Numbered from the stretch's first letter, positions 36,690-49,706 are shown. The stretch is DNA of 64,000 bases from Smallanthus sonchifolius (GCA_023525975.1 CM042032.1:73492260-73556259); one strand, 5' to 3'. Translations and numbers: made by a program. Notes: a model not told the origin generated them from the sequence alone.

Positions 36690-38472
36690 CCTTCATTCAA
36701 TTCCTTCAACTTTGGTAGCTATCAAAGTATTCATCGATCCAATTAGTGTTGTCAAGGTCCTTGCCAAGATCAAATTTCTTTCCTTTGTTGAATTCCTTAG
36801 CTTTCTTAAGTTGGTAGTCCAGATTAGTATCGATGAATTGTGCAATTTCAAAGGGATCATTTGACAAGCATTCATTTCCTCCGATGTTGTAGGTTACTCA
36901 TTGTTTTCCAACACGAAGTGTTAAGATTCCTTCATTCATGTCAATGACGGATCTGGCGGTAGCTAACAATGGGCGACCTAAAATCAAGGGTACTGAATAA
37001 TCGGGTCCCATTTCTAGCAACATGAAATCGGTAGGGAAGACAAACTTGCCAATTTTTACTAGTAAGTTTTCAATGACTCATGTAGGTGACTTAATTGATC
37101 CATCCGCGAGTTCGATAGTTGCATTAAACAGGTCGCAGGTTTCCAATTTGGAGTCTTTGGAACATGTTTTATGGCATAACGTTCACGCTTGCTCCTAGAT
37201 CAGCTAGTGCAAAAGTGATCAGTAGTGGCCCGATAGAGCATGGTAGAGAGAATTTTCCAGGATCTGAAAGTTTCTTTGGAAGGCATCTTTCAATGAGAGC
37301 GACACAATGGTTAGTCCTCTTTACTGCTTCCTCCATGTTTCTCTTGTTTGTAAGGAAATCCTTCAAGAAACGTCCATACTTAGGCATTTGTTGTATGATA
37401 TCTAGGAAAGGAAGATTGACATGGATTTGACTCAAAAGCTCGATGCATTTTTCATATTGTTCGTCAGACTTCTGCTTTACCAACGTTCCTGGATATGGTA
37501 TGTGAGAGTGGAATGCTCTTTTTGTTGGAGCTTTCGGAGGGAGATCCATCGGAGGAGGAGGTGGAATCACATTTGATTGTGACCCTTGAGTGGTTGTTTC
37601 TGCGATGTGGACGAAGTGGTACTTCGGTGAATATTTCTTCCTTGGTGATTGGACTTCTTCTCTTGGCATTGGTGGCTCTGGATAGACTTTGCTATTTCTA
37701 AGAGTGATAGCATTCACGTTAGCTTTTGGATTAGTTTCAGTGTTACTCGGGAGACATCCTGGTTGTCTTCCGGATAATAGTTTTGCAATTTGCCCTAATT
37801 TCATTTCAATGGCTTGAAGAGTTGCTTTTTGTGTCTTGAACTCAGCTTCATGAGGACTAAACTGTTCCTCATATTGTTTGTGACGGAAGTCCGCTAGAAG
37901 TGCTTGACTTTCAGTTGTAGAGATCAACTTAGTTACCGCTTCCTCTAGGCTTAACCCGTTAATTGGCTTGTTAGCTCATTGAAATTGTTGACGAGACTGA
38001 TAGTTCTGGGATTGTCTTTGTTGAAACTGTTGTTTTTGTCCGAAGCCAGATTGTCCCTGATTGTTATTATCACTCCAGCTGAAATTCGGATGGTTCCTCC
38101 ATCCAGGGTTGTAAGTATTGCTGTAGGGGTTGTTCTGCGGGCGATTTGTTCCGATAAAGTCAACCTGCTCAGCATCAATAGTGATGCTTTTTACTTCTCC
38201 AGTAGTTTCAGAGGTTGCTTTGCCCTTGCTAAGTTGATTGAGTCGAGTGGTGAGGGCGTCTACTTGAGCAGAAAGTGAAGTGACAGTATCGACAGAGTGA
38301 ATTCCTTGCCTTGCTCCCCTGTTACTCCTTGGATTGTACCATTGATAGCTATTCATTTCTATTTCCTCAATTAGGTTGTATGCTTCTTGTGGCCTCTTGT
38401 TTCCAAAAATACCACCTGTAGTAGCGTTAAGTGTCTCACGAGCTTGGTTGTGCAACCCATTATAGAATGATG
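36690..38472 (-). pseudogene. Athila-like gag C-terminus and protease
   Basis: Reading down from 38472: FYNGLHNQARETLNATTGG and EAYNLIEEIEMNSYQWYN are Athila-type gag motifs. One in-frame stop lies near 37974. The gag tail with LPFLDIIQQMPKYGRFLKDF follows. The aspartic protease has DLGAS at about 37182-37196, then a stop after NVMP and a frame change near 37130. Further protease text is legible (LILGRPLLATARSVIDM). Coding sequence ends near 36700 with no RT following. Confidence 0.85.
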
Positions 38473-38477
38473 ATACT

Positions 38478-41400
38478 TGTCACACCCCAACCGGGCGGCG
38501 GAACACGTCGGAGTATGACCCGAATTGTGACCAGATTGCTCGTAGCACTTGGAACTATTAAAATTTCATAATTTTATTCAATAATATTAAAAGTGCCTCA
38601 AAGGCTACAAATAGTTCAAATAAACAAGACAAAACATAGTTCCAAACAAGATAAAATCAGATTTCAAATTTCTAAGTCCAAGCCTAAGTGTTGAACATAA
38701 ATCAAGCGTTGCTTGAACTTGGTGCACCTGAAACATGTTTAAAATAAGAGTTATCAACAAAATGAATTGTTGGTGAGCAATCATGGTAGATATAGATATA
38801 GTAGTTTAGATAAAGGTACAAATTCCATGCTAAGACAAGTTGTACATTATAGTCTTATTGTATATACACACAGTCCAAATTAAACCTTCCTTTTAAGATT
38901 TATCCAATTCAGATTGTCCAACATATAGTTAACAGTTTTTCAGTATCAGAATTCATTACATGCATCCTGGATCAAAGAAATGCATGGGGTAGCTAACCCA
39001 CATGGTACCACTAATTCCATTCCTAGGCTGTAGAAACAGTTAATAATATGAACTAGTGTAATCAACAAATAAGCCACATAATGCAATTAAACAAGTCTAA
39101 CATATGGGAATTTGTTTCAAGTTGTGAGATTTGTCAATTGTGTAAGTGTGGTTAAATAGAAACATGTTTCACCCCAAAAGTGGTAAAATGTATAAAGAGG
39201 GGCATGAAAACTCACCTGGTTTGTAAGTAGTTTCCAAGCTAAGTTTGATCCAAAGATATAATCCAAAGTAGGTCACAATTAACCTATTATAGTTGTAGTT
39301 TAGTCATTTAGTTTAAAGGAAATAAGCTAAGGTTCGTTCGTGTTCTCGAATTTGGGAAATTAGGGTTTTGGAAAGTTTAAGGTTTGAAATGTAATTTGGT
39401 TATAGTTTAAGGTGTGTAAGTATTTAAATTACTAAATGATTATGTTTAGTAATTTAAATATAATTTCTGATTTTATAAAATATTTTAAGAGATTATTTAA
39501 TTAATTACTTATTTAGTAATTTAGTTAATAAATGTGTTTAATTAACTAAATATGTCAAAAAGATAGTAAAAATATAAATATAATTTAAATTATAAATTAT
39601 ATAAATATTTTATTTTAATAAGTAAATTTTTATAAAATTTACTTATTTTTAGTTTAATTAAATCAATAATTTCATTGATTTAATTACAAAACAAAATTAG
39701 TGAAAATTAGTAAAAATGTCTAAAAGTTCCAGAAACTTAATATTTTGTTAAAAATATATAAATTAAGTTTATGTAATTTTTGTAAAATTTTTGGAATAGA
39801 TTTACTAATTTTAAATAAATAATCCAAGTTTTAAATTTAGACTTTTAAATAATTAATTTTATAAACTCAGAAAGTTTTCTGTTTTTATTTTATAAAACAG
39901 TAGAGAATTTTATTACAAAAATTTGGACTATTTATTTGTATATTTTCAAGTTGTAAATAAAAAGTTATGAATTTTTAAAGATTAAAGATTTAATTAATAA
40001 AAATCAAAAATAGGAAAATGTTGAAAAAATGGGCGAACCGGCCACAAAGGCGGATCGAACCTGGGCTACTTGGCTCAGCGGCAGTGCACCTGACCGTTGG
40101 GCCAAGTGGCTAACCTGGTTATAAGTGCATTTGGGTTATATTTAACCCGGATCTTGGGTCCGGTTTGTGTTCGTTTAAGCCAAAAAGGTTCACGGGTGAG
40201 GGCCTTAGCCGGGCTCAAACCCGTGACCTCTCGCTCGTAATACGCGCACCCGGCCATCTCGGCCAAGTGACTAACCCGTAAACAAACGGAGAGAGGTTCC
40301 TTTTAACAACGTTTTCGAATTTAAAATCCCAAATCCGTTTGAACGCAAGAACCCTAATCTGAGTTTGTTCGAATTCGACGAATCCGTATAATAGGAACTC
40401 AATTAACCATAGGGCTTTTGTTATACGTTCAATTCCGAGTTTAATGACGTATCAAATTACCTGTAAGATCAACTGATCGAAGTTCTGGACTCGATGTTCA
40501 GTTCGTCTGAACTGAGATTCCGAGAGAGAGAATTAGAGGGTGTTAGGAGTTGTGATTTGTTTCAAATGGACGCATTAGGTGTCGTCGAGGTTTCTATAAC
40601 ATCAATTCGTCAATTAATGCGTGAATTATTGAGTTTTGATTACGGGTTTAAGACGGTTTAAAGTTTTAGCCGTTTTCAACTGTTACGAGTTCAATTCCTC
40701 GAATTAACGAGTTCATCATACTCGTTTAATGATAATAAACGAATAGCAGTTACAAGTTTTCGAATTCGGATCCTTAAAACGCGTTTTCGAATAATCAGAA
40801 CCCAAAACCGGGTTCCCCTTGTTTCGAACCCACGATCCCTTTTGGGTGGGTTTTAAAACAGAAAATTACAACTTTGGTCCCTGAGGTTTGTTAAGTTGAC
40901 TCCGGTCAACTTAAACTTGAAAATAAGTTTGAGGAAAGGCAGTTTAGCCCTTGTAGTTAAGTTTTAACCAAAAACTAAGTTAGTTAGGTTAAATAGGATT
41001 TTTAGTTAATAAATTTGATATATTTTGATATTTAAATGTATAAATTAAATTTAAATTATAAAAGAATTGTTTATTTCTATAAAAATGATATAAAATGACA
41101 TATTTTTATAGAACTTTATTTTAAAAATATTTATTTAATTAAACTTTATTTATTTGATTTATTTAGGAATAAATCTTATTATTTCTTAAAAATTCATAAA
41201 AATTTATAAAAGTCATTTTAATTTATATAATTTGTGTTTTAATTTAAATAAAACACATTAGGATTTTTTTTTTCAAATTAAATAAGTATAATTTTTTTTT
41301 TTTTACACTTAGATAATTTATGAGATTTATTTTATATAGTTTAGGGACTTTATTCAAATACCATGAATATTAGCCCTAAAACATAGTTTGAGTATGGTTT

Positions 41401-41522
41401 TTAGCCACATAGTTTAAGCAATTCATTTAAGAATTTTCACATATTATTAAATATGGATAATTAGGGTTTACTATAAATGCCAAATGGCCGGAAATTGTAA
41501 ACGGAATAGTACAGATATTACA
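38478..41522 (-). repeat. Element E1 3' LTR
   Basis: On the + strand it starts TGTCACACCCC and ends CAGATATTACA; 3045 bp. It is nearly identical to 46663-49706 (about eleven substitutions and one base of a T run seen by eye). It contains two tRNA-like blocks (40048-40112, 40201-40276) and an intron-like module (38728-39215). The 63-codon open frame at 40075-40266 merely overlaps the tRNA-like blocks. Confidence 0.92.
40048..40276 (-). other. Two tRNA-like blocks in LTR E (3' copy)
   Basis: On the minus strand, block 1 (40048-40112) has TGGCCCAACGG (perfect A-box pattern TRGYNNARNGG) and GGTTCGATCC (B box). Block 2 (40201-40276) has TGGCCGAGATGG and GGTTTGAGCCC (B-box-like), with CGGGTTTGAGCCCG able to pair. 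Both are in LTR sense orientation, about 90 bp apart. Confidence 0.6.
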
Positions 41523-41555
41523 GTCTCCCCTACTTTAGGAAATTTCGTCCCGAAA
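41523..41555 (-). promoter_or_regulatory. Element E1 PPT and upstream palindrome
   Basis: Minus strand AAAGTAGGGGAGAC adjoins the LTR start TGTAATATC (PPT). TTTCGGGACGAAA (41543-41555) lies directly after the polyprotein stop codon. The same pair is repeated at 49707-49739 for copy E2. Confidence 0.75.
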
Positions 41556-44500
41556 TTAAGTAGTGGAGTTTGTGAACAGGTGTGGGTACTTGGCCTTCAT
41601 TTGATCTTCACGTTCCCAAGTGAACTCGGGTCCTCGTTTAGATTGCCAACGTACTTTCACAATCGGAATTCGGCTTCTTTTAAGTTGTTTGATCTCTCGA
41701 TCCATGATTTCAATAGGCTTTTCCACGAAGTGCATCGACTCGTCAATGTGAACTTCGTCAAGAGGAACTTGGAGGTTTCCCTCGGCAAGACACTTCTTGA
41801 GGTTAGATACATGAAACGTGGGATGTACATTGCTAAGCTTGTCGGGTAATTCCAACTCGTAAGCAACTTTCCCGATACGTTTGATGATTTTGAAAGGTCC
41901 AACGTATCGCGGTGTGAATTTCCCTTTCTTCCCAAACCGGACAACGCCTTTCCAAGGTGATACCTTTAAAAGAACCATGTCACCAACTTGGAATTCAAGA
42001 GGTCTTCTACGAATATCAGCATTCTTCTTTTGTCTCTCCCGAGCCAAACGAAGATTGTCGCGAACTTGGATGATTCGATCAATGGTGTCTTGGACTAGAG
42101 CGGGACCAGTGATTTGTGCTTCACCGACCTCATCCCAGCCAAGAGGAGAACGACAATGGCGACCATATAAAGCCTTGAAAGGTGCCATCTCGATACTAGC
42201 ATGGTAGCTGTTGTTATACGAAAACTCAGCTAGTGGAAGATATTTGTCCCAATTGCCTCCAAAGTCAAGGACGCAAGCACGTAACATATCTTCAAGAGTT
42301 TGAATCGTTCTTTCCGTTTGACCATCAGTTTGGGGATGGTAAGCTGTACTCAAATTCAATTGAGTACCCATGAACGATTGTAGAGATCCCCAAAAACGGG
42401 AAGTGAAACGACTATCACGATCAGATATGATATTAAGAGGAACGCCATGTAGACGAACGATCTCATCCAAATAAACTTGAGCCAACTTCTCAGCTCCCCA
42501 ATCATCTCGAATTGCGAGAAAATGAGCTGATTTCGTGAGTCGGTCCACGATTACCCAAATGCTATCAAATCCTCGAGGTGTTCTTGGAAGTTTGGTGATA
42601 AAATCCATGGAAATACACTCCCATTTCCACATTGGAATCTCGGGTTGTTCAAGCAAACCCGAAGGTCGTTGATGTTCAATCTTGACCTTAGAACAAGTAA
42701 GACATTTTGAAATGTACATGGCAACATCTTTCTTCATGCCGGGCCACCAATAGTGTTGGCGAAGGCCTTTGTACATTTTATCGGCTCCTGGGTGTATAGA
42801 ATAACGAGTTTTGTGAGACTCGTCAAAAATCAAAGTACGAAGATCATCCCGATCAGGAACCCATAAGCGGTTTAAGAAGTGTAGCAACCCATTGGGTCGA
42901 GTCTCCAATTGTTTTTCAACTCCACAACCCAATTCTTTTTGCATGTTGCCCTCGGAAAGAACCGTTTGTTGAGCTTTAAGAATTTTGGTCTCGATATCCG
43001 ATTGAATAAGAGCACAACATATGTTAGGATATTCTTTCCGACTTAACGCATCAGCCACCACGTTAGCTTTCCCTGGATGATATTTGATTTCGCAATCATA
43101 ATCATTTAACAGTTCCATCCAACGACGTTGTCTCATGTTTAAGTCTTTTTGGTTGAATATATGTTGCAAACTCTTGTGATCGGTAAAGATTTCACATTTG
43201 GTTCCATAGAGATAATGTCTCCAAACTTTGAGAGCAAACACGACCGCACCAAGTTCGAGGTCGTGAGTGGTGTAGTTATCTTCATGAACCTTAAGTTGTC
43301 TTGAGGCATAAGCAATCACCTTACCCCTTTGCATGAGAACGCATCCAAGTCCTTGCTTTGAAGCATCACAGAAAACAACGAAGTCGTCGCTGCCATCGGG
43401 AAGAGATAGGACTGGAGCATGGCACAATTTTTCTTTAAGAGTTTGGAACGCTTCTTCTTGCTCTTGTCCCCATTCAAAGATCCTACCCTTATGAGTTAGG
43501 GCAGTGAGAGGAACAGCAATCTTGGAAAAGTTAGAAATAAAGCGTCGATAATATCCTGCTAGTCCAAGAAAAGAACGGATTTATGTTGGTGTTTTAGGAG
43601 CAATCCAATTCTTTACAGCTTCAATTTTAGCAGGATCAACATGAATCCCAGCCTCGTTAATAACATGACCTAGGAATTGGACTTCCTTTAGCCAGAATTC
43701 ACATTTGGAGAATTTAGCATAAAGTTGTTCCTTTTTAAGAAGATCAAGTACTAAACGAAGATGTTCTTCATGTTCTTGCTTAGATTTTGAGTAGATAAGA
43801 ATATCGTCAATGACAATGACGAATTTATCCAAATAAGGTCGACAAACACGATTCATTAAGTCCATGAACACGGCAGGTGCGTTAGTCAAACCGAATGGCA
43901 TGACAACAAACTCGTAGTGTCCATAGCGAGTTCTAAAAGCTGTTTTGGGAATGTCTTCCTCCTTAACACGTAGTTGGTGATAACCCGAACGAAGATCAAT
44001 CTTTGAGAAAATAGAAGCTCCTTGGAGTTGATCAAATAAATCGTCAATCCTTGGAAGTGGGTATCGATTCTTGACAGTCAATTTGTTGAGTTCCCGATAG
44101 TCGATACACATCCTAAAAGATCCATCTTTCTTCTTGACGAATAAGACAGGTGCTCCCCATGGTGAGGAACTAGGACGTATGAATCCTTTATCAGAGAGTT
44201 CTTGAAGTTGACTAGCAAGTTCTTGCATTTCAGATGGTGCAAGACGATATGGTGCTCTTGCCACAGGAGTTGCACCAGGCACAAGGTCGATACGAAACTC
44301 GACTTGTCGTGTAGGGGCAATTCCCGGTAGGTCTTCCGGAAATACTTCAGCAAAATCCTTAATCACAGGAATATCAGCCATGAGTTTACCCTTGTCCTTC
44401 TCTTTCACAACGTGAGCTAGAAAAGCTGGATAATTCTTGTTGAGGTACTTCTGAGCTTTTGTTATAGTCATCAGTTTTAAGCCTTTGGGTTGTTTCTCTC

Positions 44501-46037
44501 CATACACGTGTAGTACTTCACCAGACGGCAGAGGAATCTTTATGAATTTGTCGGCACAAACGATCTCAGCACGATGTTTGGATAACCAATCCATGCCGAC
44601 GATCACGTCGAAACTCCCAAGTTGCATAGGAGTTAAGTCAATAGAGAAAGTATGTTCGTTAAGTTGTAGTTGATTGTTTGCAATGATTGAGTCAACTTTA
44701 ACGGATTTCCCGTTAGCTACTTCTACATTATAAGTTTTGTCTAGTTGGGTTCTAGTCTTAGCAAGCATTGGTTCAAAGTCAAAGGACACGAAACTTTTAT
44801 CCGCACCAGAATCAAACAAAATAGTAGCATATTGATTATTGATCAGATACGTACCATTGACAACATCGTTGTCGGCTTGAGCTTGACTAGCAGTAATGGT
44901 GTAGACTCGGCCTTTGGAAGCAGAGATTGAAGCTTTTATTGCATTGGCCAGTAATGGACACTTATCCTTGAAGTGACTTGGATCTCCACATTGGAAACAA
45001 GCCTTAACAGTTAAGGATGGTGTGTTTTGTATCACGTTATGGCCTTGCACTTGAGATTGAGTGTTGCTTGGGGTTCGGCAACGATCTTGAGTATGTCCCA
45101 ACCTTTTGCACTTTGTGCAAACCCAACACGGTGCATTGGGAAGATGGTGAGACTTGCAAATATCACATTGAGGATAACTCCCCGAATAAGCCTTCTTGGT
45201 TGGACTGAAGGTAGTAGTAGTAGTAGCAGGTGCTACTTGGCTCACAGGTTGAGCAGGTGTAACAGTCCCATAATTTTGTTTATGGTTGGACTTTCTCTTC
45301 CTGTTTCTACCAGTAGGTTCAGGTTTAGAAGTCACAGCAGCAACCACAGCAGGTTTCTTCCCTCCTTTGCGGTGAAGGATTCCCGCATCGACATAAGTGT
45401 CGGTAAGTGTGGCTGAAAGACGAACAGCTTCTTCGATAGTAGCAGGTCTACTACTAAGAACAGCACTCCTGATTTGAATTGGGAGTCCCTTGCAGAATTT
45501 CTCAATCTTCCTAGCCAAGGTGTCGACTAGGTGAGGAACGAGTAGACAAAGCTCATAAAAACGAGTGACATAAGCAGAATTGTCACCACTATCTTGGGAG
45601 AGAGTCCAAAATTCCTCCTCGATCTTCATCATTTCGTTTCGAGGACAGAACTCATTGATCATGAGTTCCTTGAATTCAGCCCAAGGAAGAGCCATAGCAA
45701 CAAGAACGGTGCGAGTAGTTTTCTCGCCGTTCCACCAAGTTAGTGCACGCTTTTGAAAGACGCTTGAGCCATATTGAACCTTGAGTGCCTCGGGAACACC
45801 AGCATTAAGGAAGGTGTTCTCAATGCCCTCAAACCATTGGAGTAGTCCAGTGGCTCCTTCATGACCCGAATACTTTGGTGGTGAACACGAATTAAAGTAT
45901 TTGAAGTTGCAAGCATTGTTGTTGTTGTTATTAGAAGAGCTTTGATCACGATGTTGAAACAGAGCTGGTAGTATTGCAGCAATCCGATCAACAATTTGTT
46001 GTGTGAGTGCCGGATTTGTATCAACGGGATCAGACAT
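41556..46037 (-). pseudogene. Element E1 gag-pol polyprotein, one premature stop
   Basis: One frame of 1494 codons from the ATG at 46037 (MSDPVDTNP, ten codons into the open frame) to 41556, interrupted only by TAA at 43578-43580 just after the RT. Order: gag, a Cys/His-rich stretch, zinc knuckle CFQCGDPSHFKDKC (near 44990), protease DSGA in LFDSGADKSFVS (near 44800), RT, RNase H (VVFCDASKQGLGCVLMQRGK), integrase (SDRDSRFTSRFW; YHPQTDGQTERT) and chromodomain-like tail (KVRWQSKRGPEFTWERED). The RT catalytic site reads VIDD rather than FIDD because one codon is missing compared with elements A and B. Nearly intact but probably non-functional. Confidence 0.92.
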
Positions 46038-46662
46038 TCTATAAGAAAATAAAGTAAAATGCAAGTTTGAGATGAATAATAATATTCAAGAGTTAGCTTT
46101 GAAAGTAAAGATAGGCTTAAGTTTAAACACATAGTTAGTAATTGTGTTGGTTGGGTTTTACCTCACAATTACTTAGGACATATCAAGGTTAATAAGATTT
46201 CAACAATATTTGAGAAAGTCATGCTTTAGCCTATAAGTGAACACTCATCCCGAGAATCCCCAGGTAAGCGTAACAGGTCCAGTAATTTGGATTTGTACGA
46301 ATACGCTTGCCTAGACAGGAAACTCAGAATACAGGCATTCACCCTTCCAGATTGCACGAGTTTCTGAACATTGTCAAAGTCTTAAACCTTAACGAGATTT
46401 TGGATAGACTTACAAAGTCTAGGGGGTTTTATAAAATATTTTAAAACATTGAAGAATTTCATATAAAAGAATATTGATGGAAATATAAGGTAAAGTCTTA
46501 GAATTTTGAGGATTTGTAAGATTTGTGTTAAAGATTTAGAATTTGACAAATAAACACATAAGTTCCTAATCATGCAAGACTAAAAGAGGGTCCTAAAGTT
46601 ATAGTCTAGGTTAAAGATTTCTAATAACCTAAATCCCTATAACCAAGGCTCTGATACCAATC
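46038..46662 (-). other. Element E1 leader and PBS
   Basis: TTGGTATCAGAGCC on the minus strand (46647-46660) is an initiator tRNA-Met PBS. The leader between PBS and gag contains a stretch (about 46225-46375) recognisably similar to the leader of element A (about 20560-20700), including GGATTTGTACGAA and GAATACAGG, although the LTRs differ strongly. Confidence 0.75.
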
Positions 46663-49600
46663 TGTCACACCCCAACCGGGCGGCGGAACACGTCGGAGTA
46701 TGACCCGAATTGTGACCAGATTGCTCGTAGCACTTGGAACTATTAAAATTTCATAATTTTATTCAATAATATTAAAAGTGCCTCAAAGGCTACAAATAGT
46801 TCAAATAAACAAGACAAAACATAGTTCCAAACAAGATAAAATCAGATTTTAAATTTCTAAGTCCAAGCCTAAGTGTTGAACATAAATCAAGCGTTGCTTG
46901 AACTTGGTGCACCTGAAACATGTTTAAAATAAGAGTTATCAACAAAATGAATTGTTGGTGAGCAATCATGGTAGATATAGATATAGTAGTTTAGATAAAG
47001 GTACAAATTCCATGCTAAGACAAGTTGTACATTATAGTCTTATTGTATATACACACAGTCCAAATTAAACCTTCCTTTTAAGATTTATCCAATTCAGATT
47101 GTCCAACATATAGTTAACAGTTTTTCAGTATCAGAATTCATTACATGCATCCTGGATCAAAGAAATGCATGGGGTAGCTAACCCACATGGTACCACTAAT
47201 TCCATTCCTAGGCTGTAGAAACAGTTAATAATATGAACTAGTGTAATCAACAAATAAGCCACATAATGCAATTAAACAAGTCTAACATATGGGAATTTGT
47301 TTCAAGTTGTGAGATTTGTCAATTGTGTAAGTGTGGTTAAATAGAAACATGTTTCACCCCAAAAGTGGTAAAATGTATAAAGAGGGGCATGAAAACTCAC
47401 CTGGTTTGTAAGTAGTTTCCAAGCTAAGTTTGATCCAAAGATATAATCCAAAGTAGGTCACAATTAACCTATTATAGTTGTAGTTTAGTCATTTAGTTTA
47501 AAGGAAATAAGCTAAGGTTCGTTCGTGTTCTCGAATTTGGGAAATTAGGGTTTTGGAAAGTTTAAGGTTTGAAATGTAATTTGGTTATAGTTTAAGGTGT
47601 GTAAGTATTTAAATTACTAAATGATTATGTTTAGTAATTTAAATATAATTTCTGATTTTATAAAATATTTTAAGAGATTATTTAATTAATTACTTATTTA
47701 GTAATTTAGTTAATAAATGTGTTTAATTAACTAAATATGTCAAAAAGATAGTAAAAATATAAATATAATTTAAATTATAAATTATATAAATATTTTATTT
47801 TAATAAGTAAATTTTTATAAAATTTACTTATTTTTAGTTTAATTAAATCAATAATTTCATTGATTTAATTACAAAACAAAATTAGTGAAAATTAGTAAAA
47901 ATGTCTAAAAGTTTCAGAAACTTAATAATTTGTTAAAAATATATAAATTAAGTTTATGTAATTTTTGTAAAATTTTTGGAATAGATTTACTAATTTTAAA
48001 TAAATAATCCAAGTTTTAAATTTAGACTTTTAAATAATTAATTTTATAAACTCAGAAAGTTTTCTGTTTTTATTTTATAAAACAGTAGAGAATTTTATTA
48101 CAAAAATTTGGACTATTTATTTGTACATTTTCAAGTTGTAAATAAAAAGTTATGAATTTTTAAAGATTAAAGATTTAATTAATAAAAATCAAAAATAGGA
48201 AAATGTTGAAAAAATGGGCGAACCGGCCACAAAGGCGGATCGAACCTGGGCTACTTGGCTCAGCGGCAGTGCACCTGACCGTTGGGCCAAGTGGCTAACC
48301 TGGTTATAAGTGCATTTGGGTTATATTTAACCCGGATCTTGGGTCCGGTTTGTGTTCGTTTAAGCCAAAAAGGTTCACGGGTGAGGGCCTTAGCCGGGCT
48401 CAAACCCGTGACCTCTCGCTCGTAATACGCGCACCCGACCATCTCGGCCAAGTGACTAACCCGTAAACAAACGGAGAGAGGTTCCTTTTAACAACGTTTT
48501 CGAATTTAAAATCCCAAATCCGTTTGAACGCAAGAACCCTAATCTGAGTTTGTTCGAATTCGACGAATCCGTATAATAGGAACTCAATTAACCATAGGGC
48601 TTTTGTTATACGTTCAATTCCGAGTTTAATGACGTATCAAATTACCTGTAAGATCAACTGATCAAAGTTCTGGACTCGATGTTCAGTTCGTCTGAACTGA
48701 GATTCCGAGAGAGAGAATTAGAGGGTGTTAGGAGTTGTGATTTGTTTCAAATGGACGCATTAGGTGTCGTCGAGGTTTCTATAACATCAATTCGTCAATT
48801 AATGTGTGAATTATTGAGTTTTGATTACGGGTTTAAGACGGTTTAAAGTTTTAGCCGTTTTCAACTGTTACGAGTTCAATTCCTCGAATTAACGAGTTCA
48901 TCATACTCGTTTAATGATAATAAACGAATAGCAGTTACAAGTTTTCGAATTCGGATCCTTAAAACGCGTTTTCGAATAATCAGAACCCAAAACCGGGTTC
49001 CCCTTGTTTCGAACCCACGATCCCTTTTGGGTGGGTTTTAAAACAGAAAATTACAACTTTGGTCCCTGAGGTTTGTTAAGTTGACTCCGGTCAACTTAAA
49101 CTTGAAAATAAGTTTGAGGAAAAGCAGTTTAGCCCTTGTAGTTAAGTTTTAACCAAAAACTAAGTTAGTTAGGTTAAATAGGGTTTTTAGTTAATAAATT
49201 TGATATATTTTGATATTTAAATGTATAAATTAAATTTAAATTATAAAAGAATTGTTTATTTCTATAAAAATGATATAAAATGACATATTTTTATAGAACT
49301 TTATTTTAAAAATATTTATTTAATTAAACTTTATTTATTTGATTTATTTAGGAATAAATCTTATTATTTCTTAAAAATTCATAAAAATTTATAAAAGTCA
49401 TTTTAATTTATATAATTTGTGTTTTAATTTAAATAAAACACATTAGGATTTTTTTTTTCAAATTAAATAAGTATAATTTTTTTTTTTTACACTTAGATAA
49501 TTTATGAGATTTATTTTATATAGTTTAGGGACTTTATTCAAATACCATGAATATTAGCCCTAAAACATAGTTTGAGTATGGTTTTTAGCCACATAGTTTA

Positions 49601-49706
49601 AGCAATTCATTTAAGAATTTTCACATATTATTAAATATGGATAATTAGGGTTTACAATAAATGCCAAATGGCCGGAAATTGTAAACGGAAAAGTACAGAT
49701 ATTACA
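46663..49706 (-). repeat. Shared middle LTR of array E
   Basis: 3044 bp, 5' LTR of E1 and 3' LTR of E2. It has the same modules as 38478-41522: tRNA-like blocks at 48233-48297 and 48386-48461 and intron-like module at 46913-47400. PPT of E2 is at 49707-49720. The short frames in it have no recognisable product. Confidence 0.92.
48233..48461 (-). other. Two tRNA-like blocks in LTR E (middle copy)
   Basis: Copies of the blocks at 40048-40276, shifted by 8185 bp, with intact A-box and B-box patterns on the minus strand. One G-to-A difference lies between the boxes of block 2. Confidence 0.6.

Noticed and set aside
40048..40276. Functional tRNA genes
   Set aside because: A and B boxes are present, but there is no complete acceptor stem or anticodon arm that I can pair, and the blocks are parts of repeated LTRs.
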